Source: an uncultured Caldimonas sp. (lineage in GTDB: Bacteria > Pseudomonadota > Gammaproteobacteria > Burkholderiales > Burkholderiaceae). Taken from it: DNA of 64,000 bases. The stretch is from positions 124,001 through 188,000 of the forward strand of contig NZ_CAMLJQ010000003.1 in assembly GCF_946480305.1 (NCBI RefSeq). The letters run 5' to 3'. The notes beneath the pieces were generated by a model. The model was not told the DNA's origin and searched no databases. It was given only the letters and a program-made list of their open reading frames with translations. The position numbers and the translations under genes were made by a program. Of this stretch, positions 1 through 12,162 are shown one piece after another (positions within the stretch are counted from its first letter, which is position 1; each line of letters opens with the position of its first letter).

Positions 1-37
1 TTCGCGTGACTTTTGTCGCTTGCTTCACGAATCGGCC

Positions 38-562
38 ATGCCCAAGATGCTCGGCGTGACCACCACCGCCGTTCAACGTTCCACTGCCCGCAAGGCCAAG
101 CCACGCCGGTACGCCAAGACCAGCGTGCTGCCGGCGCTCGACTGGCAGCCGCGTGTGCTGCTGGTCGGCTGCGAGACGCAGGAGCGGCTGTACCTGCGCA
201 CGCGCTTGAGCCTGCACCGCGCCTTGGTGCGCGAGGCATGGACCGCCGAGCAGGCACTGGACCACTGCACCGAGCACGAGGTGCATCTGGTGTTCATCGA
301 CGCCGATGTACTCGGCGCGCAGGCGCTGGCGTTGTGCCGGCAGTTGCGCCGGCCTCACCCTTGTTGGGCCATGCCGCAGGTGCTGCTGCTCGGCACGCCG
401 GGGCAGGGCATGAAATGGCGGCTGCGCGGTGCGCTGACCGGTTCACGCTGGTTGGCCAAACCGCTCCATCCCCGGGAAGTGGAGCAGCGTCTGCTGCGGC
501 CGCTGCGGCTGGAAAAGCTGCCGGCGGCGCTGCGGCCCGTGTCGCTGTTTGGTGATCTTTAG
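38..562 (+). CDS. degenerate response-regulator receiver-like protein
   Basis: The protein is about 174 aa. Its central part, roughly residues 25-150, has the alternating beta/alpha pattern of a CheY-like receiver: LLVGCE in beta 1, VFIDAD in beta 3 with a candidate phospho-acceptor Asp, VLLLGT in beta 4, and LAKP with the invariant Lys in beta 5. The acidic pair that normally follows beta 1 is missing (GCETQE instead of DD), so phosphorylation is doubtful. No output domain follows, so the role would be protein-protein contact or a pseudo-receiver. The frame stays open to the window edge, so a start upstream of this ATG (TTG at 20, or outside the window) cannot be excluded. The gene converges on yggX. 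A specific pathway cannot be assigned. Confidence 0.6.
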   Translation: MPKMLGVTTTAVQRSTARKAKPRRYAKTSVLPALDWQPRVLLVGCETQERLYLRTRLSLHRALVREAWTAEQALDHCTEHEVHLVFIDADVLGAQALALCRQLRRPHPCWAMPQVLLLGTPGQGMKWRLRGALTGSRWLAKPLHPREVEQRLLRPLRLEKLPAALRPVSLFGDL

Positions 563-633
563 GAGCCTGGGCGGCGGGGGACAGTCCCGCGACTGCGTGC
601 CCTGCCGTCCCGCGACCGCCCGTGAACCGACGC

Positions 634-906
634 TCAAGCCGCCGGCGGCACGTAGCCCGCCGGCTGTTCTGCGCCCTCGCCGAAGAAATAGCGTTCCATC
701 TGCCGAGCGAGGTACTGCCGCGCGCGCTGGTCGGCCAGGTTCAGCCGGTTCTCGTTCACCAGCATCGTCTGGTGCTTCAGCCAGCCGGCCCACGCTTCCT
801 TGCTGACGTTGTCGTAGATGCGCTTGCCCAGTTCGCCCGGGTAGGGCGCGAAATCGAGGCCTTCGGCCTCCTTCTTGAGGTGGATGCACTGCACCATGCG
901 GGCCAT
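634..906 (-). CDS. yggX: probable Fe(2+)-trafficking protein YggX
   Basis: The small protein has 90 aa, the usual length of the family. It has the family start [19 protein letters not shown] with the conserved early Cys7, followed by [19 protein letters not shown] and MVNEN/NRLNL-type blocks. The family is cytosolic and linked to iron handling and protection of Fe-S clusters against oxidation. An in-frame ATG at 948 would add 14 residues with no family resemblance, so the start at 906 is preferred. It follows argA on the same strand, 39 bases downstream of the argA stop, so co-transcription is likely. Identity is clear from sequence; physiological detail is family knowledge. Confidence 0.93.
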   Translation of the reverse strand: MARMVQCIHLKKEAEGLDFAPYPGELGKRIYDNVSKEAWAGWLKHQTMLVNENRLNLADQRARQYLARQMERYFFGEGAEQPAGYVPPAA

Positions 907-944
907 GTGGAACTCCTTTGTCTTGTCGTGGGTGGATGGCCCGG

Positions 945-2285
<1,341 letters not shown>

Positions 2286-2360
2286 TGGGGACTTCGGAAG
2301 GCGGCGCGGCAGGACGCGCGAGGCGTTTGAAATAATGCCGGATTTTGCACGAAGCCCCTG

Positions 2361-5300
2361 ATGACTGAGCCACGGCAGCCGGTGTCTGCACAGGCGGTGC
2401 GGTCGAAGCCTGGTTCAACGCCTCGCCCGGCACGCCAGCCCAACCCCGTTCCCCCGATCTCGTTCCCCGAGTCGCTGCCCGTCAGCGCGCGGCGCGACGA
2501 GATCGCGCGCGCGCTCGAGCAGCACCAGGTGGTGATCGTCAGCGGTGAAACCGGCTCGGGCAAGACCACCCAGCTGCCGAAGATCGCGCTCGCACTGGGC
2601 CGCGGGCTCGGAGCCGGCGGCAAGGGGCTGATCGGCCACACGCAGCCGCGGCGCATTGCCGCCTCGAGCGTGGCCAAGCGCATCGCGCAGGAGCTGAACA
2701 CGCCGTTGGGCGACGTGGTCGGCTACAAGGTCCGGTTCCAGGACAGGCTCTCGCCCGGTGCGACGGTCAAGCTGATGACCGACGGCATCCTGCTTGCCGA
2801 GACGCAGACCGACCCGCTGCTCAAGGCGTACGACACGCTGATCATCGACGAGGCGCACGAACGCAGCCTCAACATCGACTTCCTGCTCGGTTACCTGCGG
2901 CAGATCCTGCCGCGTCGGCCGGACCTGAAGGTCGTCGTCACGTCGGCCACGATCGACGCGGAGCGCTTCTCGCAGCATTTCGCCTCGGCCAAAGGCCCGG
3001 CGCCGGTGATCCACGTCTCGGGGCGCTTGTACCCCGTCGAGCAGCGCTGGCGCCCGTATGAAGAGAACCGCGACTACGACCTGAACAACGCCATCGCCGA
3101 CGCGGTGGACGAGTTGTGGCGCGAAGGCCCGGGCGACGTGCTCGTGTTCCTGCCGGGCGAGCGCGAGATCCGCGAGGCCGCTGAACACCTGCGCCGGCAC
3201 CATCCGCCGGGCGTCGAGATCCTGCCGCTCTTCGCGCGCCTGTCGCAGCAGGAGCAGGACCGCGTGTTCGAGCCCGGTGCCGCACCACGCATCGTGCTGG
3301 CGACCAACGTGGCCGAGACCTCGCTGACGGTGCCCGGCATCCGTTATGTCATCGACTCGGGCCAGGCGCGTGTCAAGCGCTACAGCTACCGCAACAAGGT
3401 CGAGCAGTTGCAGGTGGAGCCCGTCAGCCAGGCCGCGGCCAACCAGCGTGCGGGCCGCTGCGGTCGCGTCGCCAACGGCATCTGCATCCGGCTCTACGAG
3501 GAGCAGGACTTCGCCGGCCGCCCGCGCTTCACCGACCCGGAGATCCTGCGCTCGTCGCTGGCGGGCGTGATCCTGCGGATGAAGTCGCTCGGGCTGGGCA
3601 ACGTCGAGGATTTCCCCTTCATCGAGCCGCCGCCGCGGCGCGCGATTGCCGACGGCTACCAACTGCTGGCCGAGCTGAACGCCGTCGACGATGCCAATGA
3701 GCTGACGGAGATCGGTCGCGAGCTGTCCAAGCTGCCGCTCGACCCGCGCGTGGGGCGCATGATCCTCGAAGCGCGCGAGCGCCAGTCGCTCAGCGAGGTG
3801 CTGATCATCGCCAGCGCACTCAGCGTGCAGGACGTGCGCGACCGACCGTTGGAGCACCAGCAGGCGGCCGACGAGAAGCACAGGAAATTCGACGACGAGA
3901 AGTCGGAGTTCATGGGCTATCTCAAGCTGTGGAAGTGGCTCGACGAGTCGAAGGGTGGCTCCGGCGAACACAAGCTCTCGAACCGGCGCCACGAACAACT
4001 GCTGCGCGACAATTTCGTCTCGCCGCGGCGCGTGCGCGAATGGCGCGACATCCACTCGCAACTGCACACGGTGGTGGCCGAGCACGGCTGGCGCTTGAAC
4101 ACGCAGCCAGCCACGTACGACCAAGTACACCTGGCCATGCTCTCCGGCCTGCTGGGCAACGTGGGCGTGAAGAGCGACGAAGACGAGTGGTACCTCGGCG
4201 CGCGCGGGATCAAGTTCTGGCGCCACCCGGGTGCGCACCTGTCGAAAAAGCCCGGGCGCTGGATCGTGGCGGCCGAGCTCGTGGAGACGACCCGCTTGTT
4301 CGGCCGCGGCATCGCGGCCATCCAGCCTGAATGGATTCCCTGGATCGCCGGCCATCTGCTGAAGAAGCAGTTGCTGGAGCCGCACTGGGAGAAGAAGCCG
4401 GCGGAGGTGACGGCCCTGGAGCGCGCGACGCTGTACGGGCTGGTGATCTACAACAACCGTCGCGTCAATTACGGCAAGGTCGATGCGGCCGGCGCGCGCG
4501 AGATCTTCATCCGCGAGGCGCTGGTCAACGGCGAGTGGGAGACCAAGCTCCCGTTCCTGGCGCACAACCAGAAGCTGGTGCGGCAGGTGGAGGAGCTGGA
4601 GCACAAGTCGCGCCGGCAGGACGTGCTCGTCGACGACGAGCTGATCTACGCCTTCTACGACCAGCAGGTGCCGGCCGACGTGCACAGCGGCCACACCTTC
4701 GAGCGCTGGTATCGCGAAGAGATCAAGCGGCAGCCCAAGCTGCTGATGCTGACGCGCGACGAGTTGATGCGGCATGAAGCGGCCGGCATCACCACATCGG
4801 CGTTCCCCAAGACCATACGCCTCGGTGGCGTCGACTGCAGTGCGACCTACCTGCACGACCCCGGCGACCCGAAGGACGGCGTCACCGTGACCGTGCCGAT
4901 CTATGCGCTCAACCAGGTCAGCGAAGAGCGCTGCGAATGGCTGGTGCCCGGCATGCTGAAGGACAAGGTGCTGGCCTTGGTGAAGAGCCTGCACCAGAAG
5001 CCGCGTGCGCGCCTGGTGCCGCTGCCGGATTACGTGGAGCAGTTCATCGCATCGGTCGAGTTCGCGAACGGCAGCCTCCTCGACGTGTTGCTCAAGGCCG
5101 TGCGCGACAAGACGCAGCTCGACGTGAAGCGCAACGACTTCAAGCTCGAGACCCTGCAGCCGCACCTGTTCATGAACTTCCGAGTGGTCGACGAGCATGG
5201 CCGGCAACTGGGCATGGGCCGCAACCTCGCCGCGCTGAAGGCGGAGTTGGGCTCGCAGGCGCGCAGCGCCTTCCAGGCGCTGGCGGCGCTGAAGCTGAAA

Positions 5301-6248
5301 ACCGTCGACGCTCCTGCCGCACCGCCGCCGACGGGTGGCGGCATCAAGGCGGAAGTCAAGCCGCTGCGCGATGCGAAAAAGCAGCCGACCACCGATGGCA
5401 GCGCGAAATACACCGCGTGGACCTTCGGCGAACTGCCTGAACTGATGGAAGTCAAGCGCGGCAGCCAGTCCTTGATCGGCTTTCCGGCGCTGATCGACAA
5501 GGGCGCGCACGTCGAGATCGAGGTCTTCGACGAGCCCGAGGTGGCGGCTGCAAAGCACCGCGCCGGCCTGCTGCGCCTGGTGGCGCTGCAGTTGAAGGAG
5601 CCGTTGAAGTACCTCGAGAAGAACATCCCCGATCTTCAGAAGATGGCGGTGGCCTACATGAGCCTGGGCACCGCCGACGAGCTGCGTGACCAGATCATCG
5701 ACGTGGCGCTGGAGCGTGCGTTTCTGCAAGAGCCATTGCCCTCCGACGAGTTTTCGTTCAAGGCTCGCATCGAGGAAGGGCGCACGCGGCTGAACCTCAT
5801 CGCGCAGGAGATCGCGCGGCTGGCGGCTTCGGTGCTCGTGGAGTACCAGGCGGCGGTGCGCAAACTCAAGGATGCGCGTGCCCCCAAGGAGGTGGCCGAT
5901 GACATGCAGGCCCAGCTGCAACGGCTCGTGCCCAAGCGCTTTCTCGCGGTGACCCCTTATGCACAGTTGCAGCATTACGTGCGCTACCTCAAGGGCGTGC
6001 AGGCGCGGCTCGACAAGCTGCGCGCCGATCCAGCGCGCGATGCCCAGCGTCTGGCGGAATTGCGGCCGCTGGAGCAGCGCTACCTTCGCGCGCTTGCCGA
6101 CCGCAAGGGAGCGGCAGACGCGCGGCTCGACGAATTCCGCTGGCTGCTCGAAGAGCTGCGCATCAGCCTGTTCGCGCAGGAGTTGCGCACGCCGCAACCC
6201 GTGTCGGTGAAGCGGCTCGAAAAGGCCTGGGCGCAGATGAGCACCTGA
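2361..6248 (+). CDS. hrpA: ATP-dependent RNA helicase HrpA
   Basis: The protein is a 1295-aa DEAH-box helicase, the typical length of the long bacterial HrpA class. Walker A is GETGSGKTT at residues 62-70 and the DEAH box is at 163-166 (IIDEAHERS). [10 protein letters not shown] gives the SAT motif, and the RecA2 domain has [13 protein letters not shown] and QRAGRCGR. The HA2/OB region follows, then the long C-terminal DUF3418-type half typical of HrpA. The family unwinds RNA and has been tied to mRNA processing and rescue of collided ribosomes in E. coli. The first 30 residues are Pro-rich and low-complexity. The gene is monocistronic by spacing. Confidence 0.95.
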   Translation: MTEPRQPVSAQAVRSKPGSTPRPARQPNPVPPISFPESLPVSARRDEIARALEQHQVVIVSGETGSGKTTQLPKIALALGRGLGAGGKGLIGHTQPRRIAASSVAKRIAQELNTPLGDVVGYKVRFQDRLSPGATVKLMTDGILLAETQTDPLLKAYDTLIIDEAHERSLNIDFLLGYLRQILPRRPDLKVVVTSATIDAERFSQHFASAKGPAPVIHVSGRLYPVEQRWRPYEENRDYDLNNAIADAVDELWREGPGDVLVFLPGEREIREAAEHLRRHHPPGVEILPLFARLSQQEQDRVFEPGAAPRIVLATNVAETSLTVPGIRYVIDSGQARVKRYSYRNKVEQLQVEPVSQAAANQRAGRCGRVANGICIRLYEEQDFAGRPRFTDPEILRSSLAGVILRMKSLGLGNVEDFPFIEPPPRRAIADGYQLLAELNAVDDANELTEIGRELSKLPLDPRVGRMILEARERQSLSEVLIIASALSVQDVRDRPLEHQQAADEKHRKFDDEKSEFMGYLKLWKWLDESKGGSGEHKLSNRRHEQLLRDNFVSPRRVREWRDIHSQLHTVVAEHGWRLNTQPATYDQVHLAMLSGLLGNVGVKSDEDEWYLGARGIKFWRHPGAHLSKKPGRWIVAAELVETTRLFGRGIAAIQPEWIPWIAGHLLKKQLLEPHWEKKPAEVTALERATLYGLVIYNNRRVNYGKVDAAGAREIFIREALVNGEWETKLPFLAHNQKLVRQVEELEHKSRRQDVLVDDELIYAFYDQQVPADVHSGHTFERWYREEIKRQPKLLMLTRDELMRHEAAGITTSAFPKTIRLGGVDCSATYLHDPGDPKDGVTVTVPIYALNQVSEERCEWLVPGMLKDKVLALVKSLHQKPRARLVPLPDYVEQFIASVEFANGSLLDVLLKAVRDKTQLDVKRNDFKLETLQPHLFMNFRVVDEHGRQLGMGRNLAALKAELGSQARSAFQALAALKLKTVDAPAAPPPTGGGIKAEVKPLRDAKKQPTTDGSAKYTAWTFGELPELMEVKRGSQSLIGFPALIDKGAHVEIEVFDEPEVAAAKHRAGLLRLVALQLKEPLKYLEKNIPDLQKMAVAYMSLGTADELRDQIIDVALERAFLQEPLPSDEFSFKARIEEGRTRLNLIAQEIARLAASVLVEYQAAVRKLKDARAPKEVADDMQAQLQRLVPKRFLAVTPYAQLQHYVRYLKGVQARLDKLRADPARDAQRLAELRPLEQRYLRALADRKGAADARLDEFRWLLEELRISLFAQELRTPQPVSVKRLEKAWAQMST

Positions 6249-6300
6249 CACGGCCACCGCCGTACTCCAGGGCTCGACCCCCATACATCACCTCGCAGGG

Positions 6301-6339
6301 TGTGCGATTTTGCGCACAACACGTGCGAAAAGTTGCACG
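6301..6339. promoter_or_regulatory. two consecutive short dyads upstream of the chemosensory operon
   Basis: Two perfect inverted repeats lie side by side. TGTGCG at 6301-6306 pairs with CGCACA at 6313-6318 across 6 bases. CGTGC at 6322-6326 pairs with GCACG at 6335-6339 across 8 bases. Both loops contain an A/T-rich core (ATTTTG and GAAAAGTT), and the centres are about 21 bp apart, two helical turns. This layout would suit a dimeric regulator. The region lies 115-155 bp before the preferred start of the first MCP gene. The factor is unknown and the function is inference. Confidence 0.35.
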
Positions 6340-6454
6340 CGAGTTTTCGAACCTGTTACTGCTGACAGTGCTCCCGATCGGCGAGCCGGTCGATATCCCA
6401 GGCAGCCCCAAGGAAATACCGAAGGGCATCGCAACTCTCAAAGGATTGCTGCCT

Positions 6455-7612
6455 GTGACCGCTCCGCTCGATCAACGTCTGCAACGGCTTGCCCATCCGC
6501 TCCTCGGCCTTGCCGGCGGCGCTTCAGTGGTCGCGGTGGGTGGTTGGCAGGCCGGTGCAGCCATAGTGGCAGCGTTGCTCTGCCTGGCCGGCCTGGGGCT
6601 CGGCTGGCATGCGGCGCGCCGGCAGCGGCAACAACAGGATCACGCAACCCTTCAATACCTTGCGCAGCGCCAGTCGTTCGGCGAGGCAATCGCTCCCGTG
6701 TGGAGCGGCCACCTGGAAGCTTCGCGCACCCAGATGGAATCCGCAGTGGCGGCACTCGCGCAGCGGTTCGCGGGCATCGTCGACAAGCTCGATGAGGCCG
6801 TGGCGGCCTCCAATGCGGCCACGGCCTCGGTGGACGATGGCGACAACGGGCTCGTCGGCGTCTTCGCTAAGGGGGAGGTGCGGCTTGAGGGCGTGGTCTC
6901 GTCGTTGAAAGACGCGATGCGCAGCAAGGCCGCCATGCTCGACAAGGTGCACGGACTGCAAGGCTTCGTCGAAGAGCTGCACGAGATGGCCGCCGATGTG
7001 GCGAGCATCGCGTCGACCACCAATCTGCTCGCCATCAACGCCGCGATAGAGGCGGCGCACGCCGGGGAGGGCGGGCGCGGTTTCGGAGTCCTGGCCCAGG
7101 AAGTCCGAAAGCTGGCTGCCCGTTCGGGCGAAACCGGGCGCCGCATGGCCGAGAAGGTGAAGCTGATCGGCCAGGCCATCGCCGAGGCACGCCAGACGGC
7201 GGCCGAGACCGGCGAGAAGGACAGCGCTGCGGCGGCCGCGTCGGAGCAGACCATCAATGGCGTGCTCGGTGACTTGCGCGGAGTGACCGATGCGCTCGTC
7301 AGCGCCTCGGCGCGGATGCGGCAGGAGAGCCTGGGCATCAAGAGCGAGATTTCCGAAGCCCTGGTGCAGTTGCAGTTCCAGGACCGGGTCAACCAGATCG
7401 TGACTCATGTGAAGCACAACATCGAGCAATTGCCGCAGTACCTCGAACGCAACCAGACCGAGTACCGGCAGGCCGGCCGGCTGCAGCCGCTTGACGCACG
7501 TCCGCTGCTGCTCGAGCTCGAGCGCACCTATGCGATGGCGGAGGAGCGCGCCGTGCACGACGGAGCGAAAGCTGTCGCGCAGCCCACGGACACCGAGATC
7601 ACCTTTTTCTGA
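6455..7612 (+). CDS. methyl-accepting chemotaxis protein without periplasmic domain
   Basis: The preferred GTG start at 6455 has AAGGAT seven bases upstream and gives 385 aa. The frame is open back to 6302, but those extra 51 residues are Pro-rich and unlike any sensor. Residues about 17-52 form two close hydrophobic helices with almost no periplasmic loop, so this receptor is membrane-anchored and probably senses inside the cell or membrane. The cytoplasmic signalling hairpin is clear at about 185-225 ([28 protein letters not shown]). The C-terminus [14 protein letters not shown] is followed by a tail without the NWETF-type CheR tether. First gene of the chemosensory operon; the next start is 15 bp after its stop. 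Confidence 0.85.
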   Translation: MTAPLDQRLQRLAHPLLGLAGGASVVAVGGWQAGAAIVAALLCLAGLGLGWHAARRQRQQQDHATLQYLAQRQSFGEAIAPVWSGHLEASRTQMESAVAALAQRFAGIVDKLDEAVAASNAATASVDDGDNGLVGVFAKGEVRLEGVVSSLKDAMRSKAAMLDKVHGLQGFVEELHEMAADVASIASTTNLLAINAAIEAAHAGEGGRGFGVLAQEVRKLAARSGETGRRMAEKVKLIGQAIAEARQTAAETGEKDSAAAAASEQTINGVLGDLRGVTDALVSASARMRQESLGIKSEISEALVQLQFQDRVNQIVTHVKHNIEQLPQYLERNQTEYRQAGRLQPLDARPLLLELERTYAMAEERAVHDGAKAVAQPTDTEITFF

Positions 7613-7627
7613 AGAGGGCACAACTAC

Positions 7628-7996
7628 ATGGCAAAGACCATCATGATCGTTGACGACTCCAGCTCGCTGAGGCAGGTCGTCGGCATTGCGCTCAAGAGCG
7701 CCGGCTACGAGGTGATCGAGGCAGCCGACGGCAAGGCGGCGCTAGGCAAGCTCACGGGACAGAAGATCAACTTGATCATCAGCGACGTGAACATGCCCAA
7801 CCTCGACGGAATCAGCCTGGTGCGCGCCGTCAAGCAGATGCCGGCGTACAAGTTCACGCCGATCGTCATGCTGACGACCGAAAACCAGGACAGCAAGAAG
7901 CGCGAGGGTCAGGAGGCCGGCGCGAAGGCCTGGGTGGTGAAACCGTTCAAGCCCGAGCAGCTGTTGGCCGCGGTGCAGAAACTGGTGTTGCCATGA
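7628..7996 (+). CDS. cheY: chemotaxis response regulator CheY
   Basis: This 122-aa single-domain receiver is the expected output of the CheA kinase. It has the acidic pair D9-D10 (MIVDDSSSLR), the phospho-acceptor D53 (IISDVNMPNLDG), Thr at the end of beta 4 (MLTTEN) and the conserved Lys in VVKPFKPEQL. It has no output domain. Its stop overlaps the start of the STAS gene by 4 bp (ATGA), indicating translational coupling. With no flagellar genes nearby, the target of phospho-CheY is not evident from the window. Confidence 0.92.
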   Translation: MAKTIMIVDDSSSLRQVVGIALKSAGYEVIEAADGKAALGKLTGQKINLIISDVNMPNLDGISLVRAVKQMPAYKFTPIVMLTTENQDSKKREGQEAGAKAWVVKPFKPEQLLAAVQKLVLP

Positions 7997-8277
7997 GCAG
8001 CGACGACACCTGCCTGGCGCTCGAGGGCGACATGACGGTGCAGTGCGCGGCCGAACTGAAACCTGTGCTGCTCGGCGCGCTCGAGATGCAGGGCTCCCCC
8101 GTCTGCCTCGACTTGTCGCAGGTCACCGAGATCGACTCGGCCGGTGTGCAGCTGCTGTTCATGTTGCGCGATGCAGCGCGCGCGCAGCAGCGGGAGATGC
8201 GAATTCGCGCTGCGAGCCCGGCTGTGCAAGCTGTCTTCGACCTGCTGGGACTCAACGGCTGTTTTGGCCGTGCGTAA
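7993..8277 (+). CDS. STAS-domain protein (anti-sigma-factor-antagonist-like)
   Basis: The 94-aa protein is a single STAS domain. The diagnostic block is VCLDLSQVTEIDSAGVQLLF, in which the Ser of the DSAG motif corresponds to the residue phosphorylated in SpoIIAA-type proteins. It lies between cheY and cheA and overlaps cheY by 4 bp, so it is part of the chemosensory system. No anti-sigma kinase or sigma factor gene is present nearby. Possible roles are a scaffold or an alternative partner for the CheA output. The family call is firm; the role is inference. Confidence 0.85.
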   Translation: MSSDDTCLALEGDMTVQCAAELKPVLLGALEMQGSPVCLDLSQVTEIDSAGVQLLFMLRDAARAQQREMRIRAASPAVQAVFDLLGLNGCFGRA

Positions 8278-8310
8278 GCCTCATCTACCTCTTTGAGCCA
8301 GGGAACCGGC

Positions 8311-10431
8311 ATGAATCTTGACCAGGCACTGCAGACCTTCATCATCGAGAGCCGCGAACTGCTGCAGGAGATGGAGCAGACGCTGCTCGGCATCGGCCAC
8401 TCGGACGACCACGGGGAAAGCATCAATGCGATCTTCCGTGCCGCGCACACGATCAAGGGCTCCGCGGGGCTGTTCGGGCTGGACCGCATCGTGGAGTTCA
8501 CGCACGTGCTTGAGAGCGTGCTGGACGAAGTGCGCAATGGTGCGATGGGAATCGACGACGAACTCGTGGCCTTGCTGCTCGGCTGCGGGGATCACGTGGG
8601 CATGCTGCTCGGATGCGTCGAGCGCAACCGTGCCGACGCCGACGCCGCTGATGCCGCAGAGGGCGCGGGACTGCTCGACAGACTGAACCGCTACCTGGAT
8701 GCGGGACCCGAGGCGAGGGCCCGGCCGGACGATGAGGACGGCAGCCAAGGCGACAGCTGGCACATCTCGCTTCGATTCGGGCGCGACGTGCTTCGCAATG
8801 GCATGGACCCGCTGTCGTTCATACGCTACCTCGGTACGTTGGGCCAAATCACCGGCATCGTGACGATGCACGATGCATTGCCGCCCGCGGACGAGATGGA
8901 CCCTGAGTCCTGCTACCTCGGCTTCGAGATCGCGTTCAGGAGCGATGCCGACAAGGCCGAGATAGAGAGTGTGTTCGAGTTCGTGCTCGACGACTGCCAG
9001 CTGCATATCCTGCCCCCCCGCAGCCGCATTTCCGAGTACATCGAACTGATCCGCAATCTGCCGGAACAGCCACCGCGCCTCGGGGAGATCCTCGTGCGCT
9101 GCGGCACGCTGACGCAACACGAGCTGGAGAGCGCGTTGAAAGCGCAGCAGGCCGAGCCCGCGGCTCGGATCGGGGAAATCCTGGTCGAGCAGGGCTCCGT
9201 GCCGCCGGCTGTGGTGGAGGCCGCGCTGGCCCGCCAGAAGATGGCCAGCGAGACGCGCCCGCCTGAGGCGCAATCCGTGCGCGTCGACGCAGACAAGCTC
9301 GATCGCCTGATCAATCTCGTCGGGGAGCTGATCATCGCGGCGGCGGGCGCCAACTTGGCGGCGCGGGCTGCTCACATCACCGAGCTGGAAGAGGCGCACT
9401 CCACCCTGTCGACGTTGGTGGAAGGTGTGAGGGACAGCGCGCTGCAGTTGCGCATGGTCAAGATCGGCGCGACCTTTGCGCGATTTCAGCGCGTGGTGCA
9501 CGACGTGTCCCGCGAGTTGGGCAAGGACATCGGCCTGGTGGTCAGCGGCGAAGACACGGAACTCGACAAGACGCTCGTCGAGCGCATCGCCGATCCGCTG
9601 ACGCATCTGGTGCGCAATGCCATGGACCACGGCATCGAGTCGGCGCAGACGCGGGCCATGCGCGGCAAGCCATCGAGAGGCACTGTCCGCCTCAACGCCC
9701 GTCACGATTCGGGCAGCATCGTGATCGAGGTCAGTGACGACGGCGGCGGCTTGAATCGAGAGAAGATTCTGGCGAAGGCCATCGAGCGTGGCCTGGTCGA
9801 GCCCGGCAAGCCGCTGACCGAAAGCGAAACGTACGCACTGATCTTCGAGCCGGGCTTCTCCACGGCCGAGCAGGTCACGAATCTCTCCGGGCGCGGCGTT
9901 GGCATGGACGTGGTCAAGCGCAACATCACCGCACTGCGTGGAAACGTCGACATCCGCAGCACCGAAGGCGTCGGTACCACGGTCGAGGTGCGCCTGCCGT
10001 TGACCCTGGCCATCATCAACGGCTTTCAGGTCGGAGTCGGCAGGTCGGTGTTCGTGGTCCCGCTAGAAATGGTCGAGGAATGCGTCGCGTTCTCTGCCGA
10101 TGCGGACCGCGACTACACCAACCTGCGCGGCCAGGTGCTGCCGTTCATTCGCCTGCGCGACTTCTTCGAACTGCCAGGCAAGGCCGGCACGCGCGAGAAC
10201 ATCGTGGTGGTGAGGCATGCGGGTCAGCGCGCGGGGCTTGTGGTCGACACCTTGCTCGGCGAGTTCCAGACCGTCATCAAGCCGCTGTCGAAGATGTTCA
10301 GCCATGTACAGGGCATCAGCGGCTCCAGCATCCGTGGCAACGGCGACGTGGCCCTGATCCTCGATGTTCCTGCGCTGATGCGTCGGGTCCACGGGGCCAT
10401 GCAGGCCGAGGCCCGACCCCTGGCGGCGTAA
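8311..10431 (+). CDS. cheA: chemotaxis histidine kinase CheA with tandem RLG (MshEN-like) repeats
   Basis: The start at ATG 8311 is preceded by AGGGAA; a GTG at 8293 would add six residues. The length is 706 aa. P1 (HPt) spans 1 to about 125 with the phosphorylated His46 in [11 protein letters not shown] second alpha/beta domain at about 150-235 ([16 protein letters not shown]) is the usual CheA P2-like segment. Residues 256-309 hold two tandem repeats starting RLGEILV and RIGEILV, each ending in Gln; they resemble the two-part MshEN module. Next come the dimerisation helices (about 325-385), the HATPase with [15 protein letters not shown] and GRGVGMDVV, and a CheW-like P5. The kinase phosphorylates CheY and CheB on receptor input. 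Confidence 0.93.
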   Translation: MNLDQALQTFIIESRELLQEMEQTLLGIGHSDDHGESINAIFRAAHTIKGSAGLFGLDRIVEFTHVLESVLDEVRNGAMGIDDELVALLLGCGDHVGMLLGCVERNRADADAADAAEGAGLLDRLNRYLDAGPEARARPDDEDGSQGDSWHISLRFGRDVLRNGMDPLSFIRYLGTLGQITGIVTMHDALPPADEMDPESCYLGFEIAFRSDADKAEIESVFEFVLDDCQLHILPPRSRISEYIELIRNLPEQPPRLGEILVRCGTLTQHELESALKAQQAEPAARIGEILVEQGSVPPAVVEAALARQKMASETRPPEAQSVRVDADKLDRLINLVGELIIAAAGANLAARAAHITELEEAHSTLSTLVEGVRDSALQLRMVKIGATFARFQRVVHDVSRELGKDIGLVVSGEDTELDKTLVERIADPLTHLVRNAMDHGIESAQTRAMRGKPSRGTVRLNARHDSGSIVIEVSDDGGGLNREKILAKAIERGLVEPGKPLTESETYALIFEPGFSTAEQVTNLSGRGVGMDVVKRNITALRGNVDIRSTEGVGTTVEVRLPLTLAIINGFQVGVGRSVFVVPLEMVEECVAFSADADRDYTNLRGQVLPFIRLRDFFELPGKAGTRENIVVVRHAGQRAGLVVDTLLGEFQTVIKPLSKMFSHVQGISGSSIRGNGDVALILDVPALMRRVHGAMQAEARPLAA
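9076..9237 (+). other. tandem RLG motif segment inside cheA (possible cyclic-di-GMP module)
   Basis: This encodes CheA residues 256-309. Motif 1 (256-279) runs R-L-G, two residues, two aliphatics, two residues, G, then L, L, L and Q at the spacing described for MshEN half-motifs. Motif 2 (286-309) repeats it as R-I-G ... Q. Each copy has one small hydroxyl residue (Thr, Ser) where an aliphatic is usual. The six-residue linker is much shorter than the roughly 23 residues of MshE itself. Nucleotide binding is therefore only a hypothesis. Confidence 0.5.
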
Positions 10432-10484
10432 GCCGCCGTCACCTCCAAGACTTCTTCTTCATCTCCAAACTAGGGGGATTCATC

Positions 10485-12143
10485 ATGTTCAGCAACTTCA
10501 AGATCGGCGTGCGCCTGATCGCCGGCTTCCTGCTCGTCGCGGCGATCAGCGCAGTGGTGGGCTACATCGGCATTTCGAACACGAGCCAGATCAACACCAT
10601 GGCGGACCGGCTCTACGACCGGGAGCTGCTGGGTCTGTCGTACATCAAGGAAGCGAACATCAACCTGATCTACATCGGGCGCGCACGCTCCAACTACCTG
10701 CTTGCCACGACGCAGGAGGAACGCGACAAGCAGGCGACCGCGATGGCCACGGCAACCTCGCGGGTGAAGGACTACCTGGAGAAGGCGCGCCCGTTGTTCA
10801 GCAGCGAACGGGCTCAGCAGCTGTTCTCGTCGTTCAGCTCCACGTGGGACGAGTATCAGCGCGACATGCAGCGCGCGATGTCGATCGCGGCGACCAAGAA
10901 GCTGTATGAGCGCGACGAAGCATTGGTGCAGTCACTGGAGGCCGTGCGTCAGAAGGGCGATGCCCTTGATGACATGCTGACCGAGCTGACCAAGGTGAAG
11001 GAGCAGAACGCACAGGAGGCTTCGGAGGAAAGCACGGCGATGTACCTCGAAAGCCGCTCGATGATGATCGGTGCAATCGCGGTCGGGGTGCTGGTCGGCA
11101 TAGCGCTTGGCTTCATGATCAGCCGCAGCGTGACCAAACCGCTGGGCAAGGCCGTCGAGGTGGCCAACCGGCTGGCCGAAGGCGACCTGACCGTGCGTAT
11201 CGACGCCACCGGCAAGGACGAGACGGGGCAACTGCTGCAGTCCATGCAGCACATGATCGACAAACTTTCGCAAGTGGTGACCGACGTGACTGGTGGCGCC
11301 GAGGCGCTGGCGGGAGCCTCCGAAGAGGTGAGTGCCACGGCGCAGTCGCTGTCTCAAGCCTCTAGTGAGCAGGCGGCGGGCGTCGAGGAAACCAGCGCTT
11401 CGATCGAGCAGATGACCTCGTCAATTGCACAGAACACCGAGAACGCCAAGGTCACCGACGGGATGGCGACGAAGGCAGCGGCCGAGGCGACCGAAGGCGG
11501 CGAAGCCGTGAAGGCGACGGTTGCGGCGATGAAGCAGATCGCCCAGAAGATCGGGATCATCGACGACATTGCCTACCAGACCAATCTGCTGGCGCTGAAC
11601 GCGGCCATTGAGGCAGCGCGGGCTGGGGAGCATGGCAAGGGGTTTGCGGTGGTGGCAGCCGAAGTGCGCAAGCTCGCCGAGCGCAGCCAGGTGGCCGCGC
11701 AGGAGATCGGCACCGTGGCGAGCGAGAGTGTGGATCTGGCCGAGAAGGCGGGCAAGCTGCTCGACGAGATGGTGCCGAACATCAAGAAGACATCGGACCT
11801 GGTGCAGGAGATCACCGCGGCATCGGAGGAGCAGTCGTCCGGCGTCGGGCAGATCAACGCCGCGGTGGCGCAGCTGAGCCAGACCACGCAGCAAAACGCC
11901 TCCAGCTCCGAGGAGCTGGCCGCCACCGCCGAGGAAATGAGCAGCCAGGCCGAGCAACTGCAGCAGACGATGGCCTTCTTCAAGCTCGACGGCCACCGAG
12001 GTACAGCGCGGGCGGCGGCCACAGGCCGCAAGGCCGCGGCCCCGAAGGCTGCAGTGCGCAAGCTGCCCGGCATGGCCTTGGCTGGCGGAATGGCGTTTGC
12101 CGGGACCGACGGGATCGACGAGACCCAGTTCGCGAAGTTCTGA
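10485..12143 (+). CDS. methyl-accepting chemotaxis protein with four-helix-bundle sensor
   Basis: The 552-aa protein is a classical transmembrane receptor. TM1 is at about 12-32. The periplasmic part at about 33-190 is all-helical, with a [15 protein letters not shown] 4HB_MCP pattern. TM2 is at 193-213, HAMP at about 214-266, and the signalling hairpin tip at about 359-400 ([19 protein letters not shown]). The tail ends DETQFAKF, not NWETF. ATG 10485 has AGGGGG nearby upstream and gives the expected [11 protein letters not shown] start; the open frame further upstream is the shadow of cheA. It lies between cheA and cheW in the operon. The ligand is unknown. Confidence 0.93.
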   Translation: MFSNFKIGVRLIAGFLLVAAISAVVGYIGISNTSQINTMADRLYDRELLGLSYIKEANINLIYIGRARSNYLLATTQEERDKQATAMATATSRVKDYLEKARPLFSSERAQQLFSSFSSTWDEYQRDMQRAMSIAATKKLYERDEALVQSLEAVRQKGDALDDMLTELTKVKEQNAQEASEESTAMYLESRSMMIGAIAVGVLVGIALGFMISRSVTKPLGKAVEVANRLAEGDLTVRIDATGKDETGQLLQSMQHMIDKLSQVVTDVTGGAEALAGASEEVSATAQSLSQASSEQAAGVEETSASIEQMTSSIAQNTENAKVTDGMATKAAAEATEGGEAVKATVAAMKQIAQKIGIIDDIAYQTNLLALNAAIEAARAGEHGKGFAVVAAEVRKLAERSQVAAQEIGTVASESVDLAEKAGKLLDEMVPNIKKTSDLVQEITAASEEQSSGVGQINAAVAQLSQTTQQNASSSEELAATAEEMSSQAEQLQQTMAFFKLDGHRGTARAAATGRKAAAPKAAVRKLPGMALAGGMAFAGTDGIDETQFAKF

Positions 12144-12162
12144 AGTGCAGGGAGTGTCGACC

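Noticed and set aside
584..616. GTCCCGCGAC occurring twice (584-593, 607-616) and a GCGGG/CCCGC hairpin between the receiver gene and yggX
   Set aside because: Short and GC-rich, expected by chance in this composition; no T-tract to support a terminator.
6340..6420. Possible sigma-28 promoter before the chemosensory operon
   Set aside because: A GTCGATA-like element exists but no matching TAAA-type -35 at about 15 bp could be found.
6302..6454. N-terminal extension of the first MCP to 6302
   Set aside because: It would place coding sequence over the two dyads, has no ribosome site and shows no sensor or signal features; GTG 6455 has both a ribosome site and the membrane helices directly after it.
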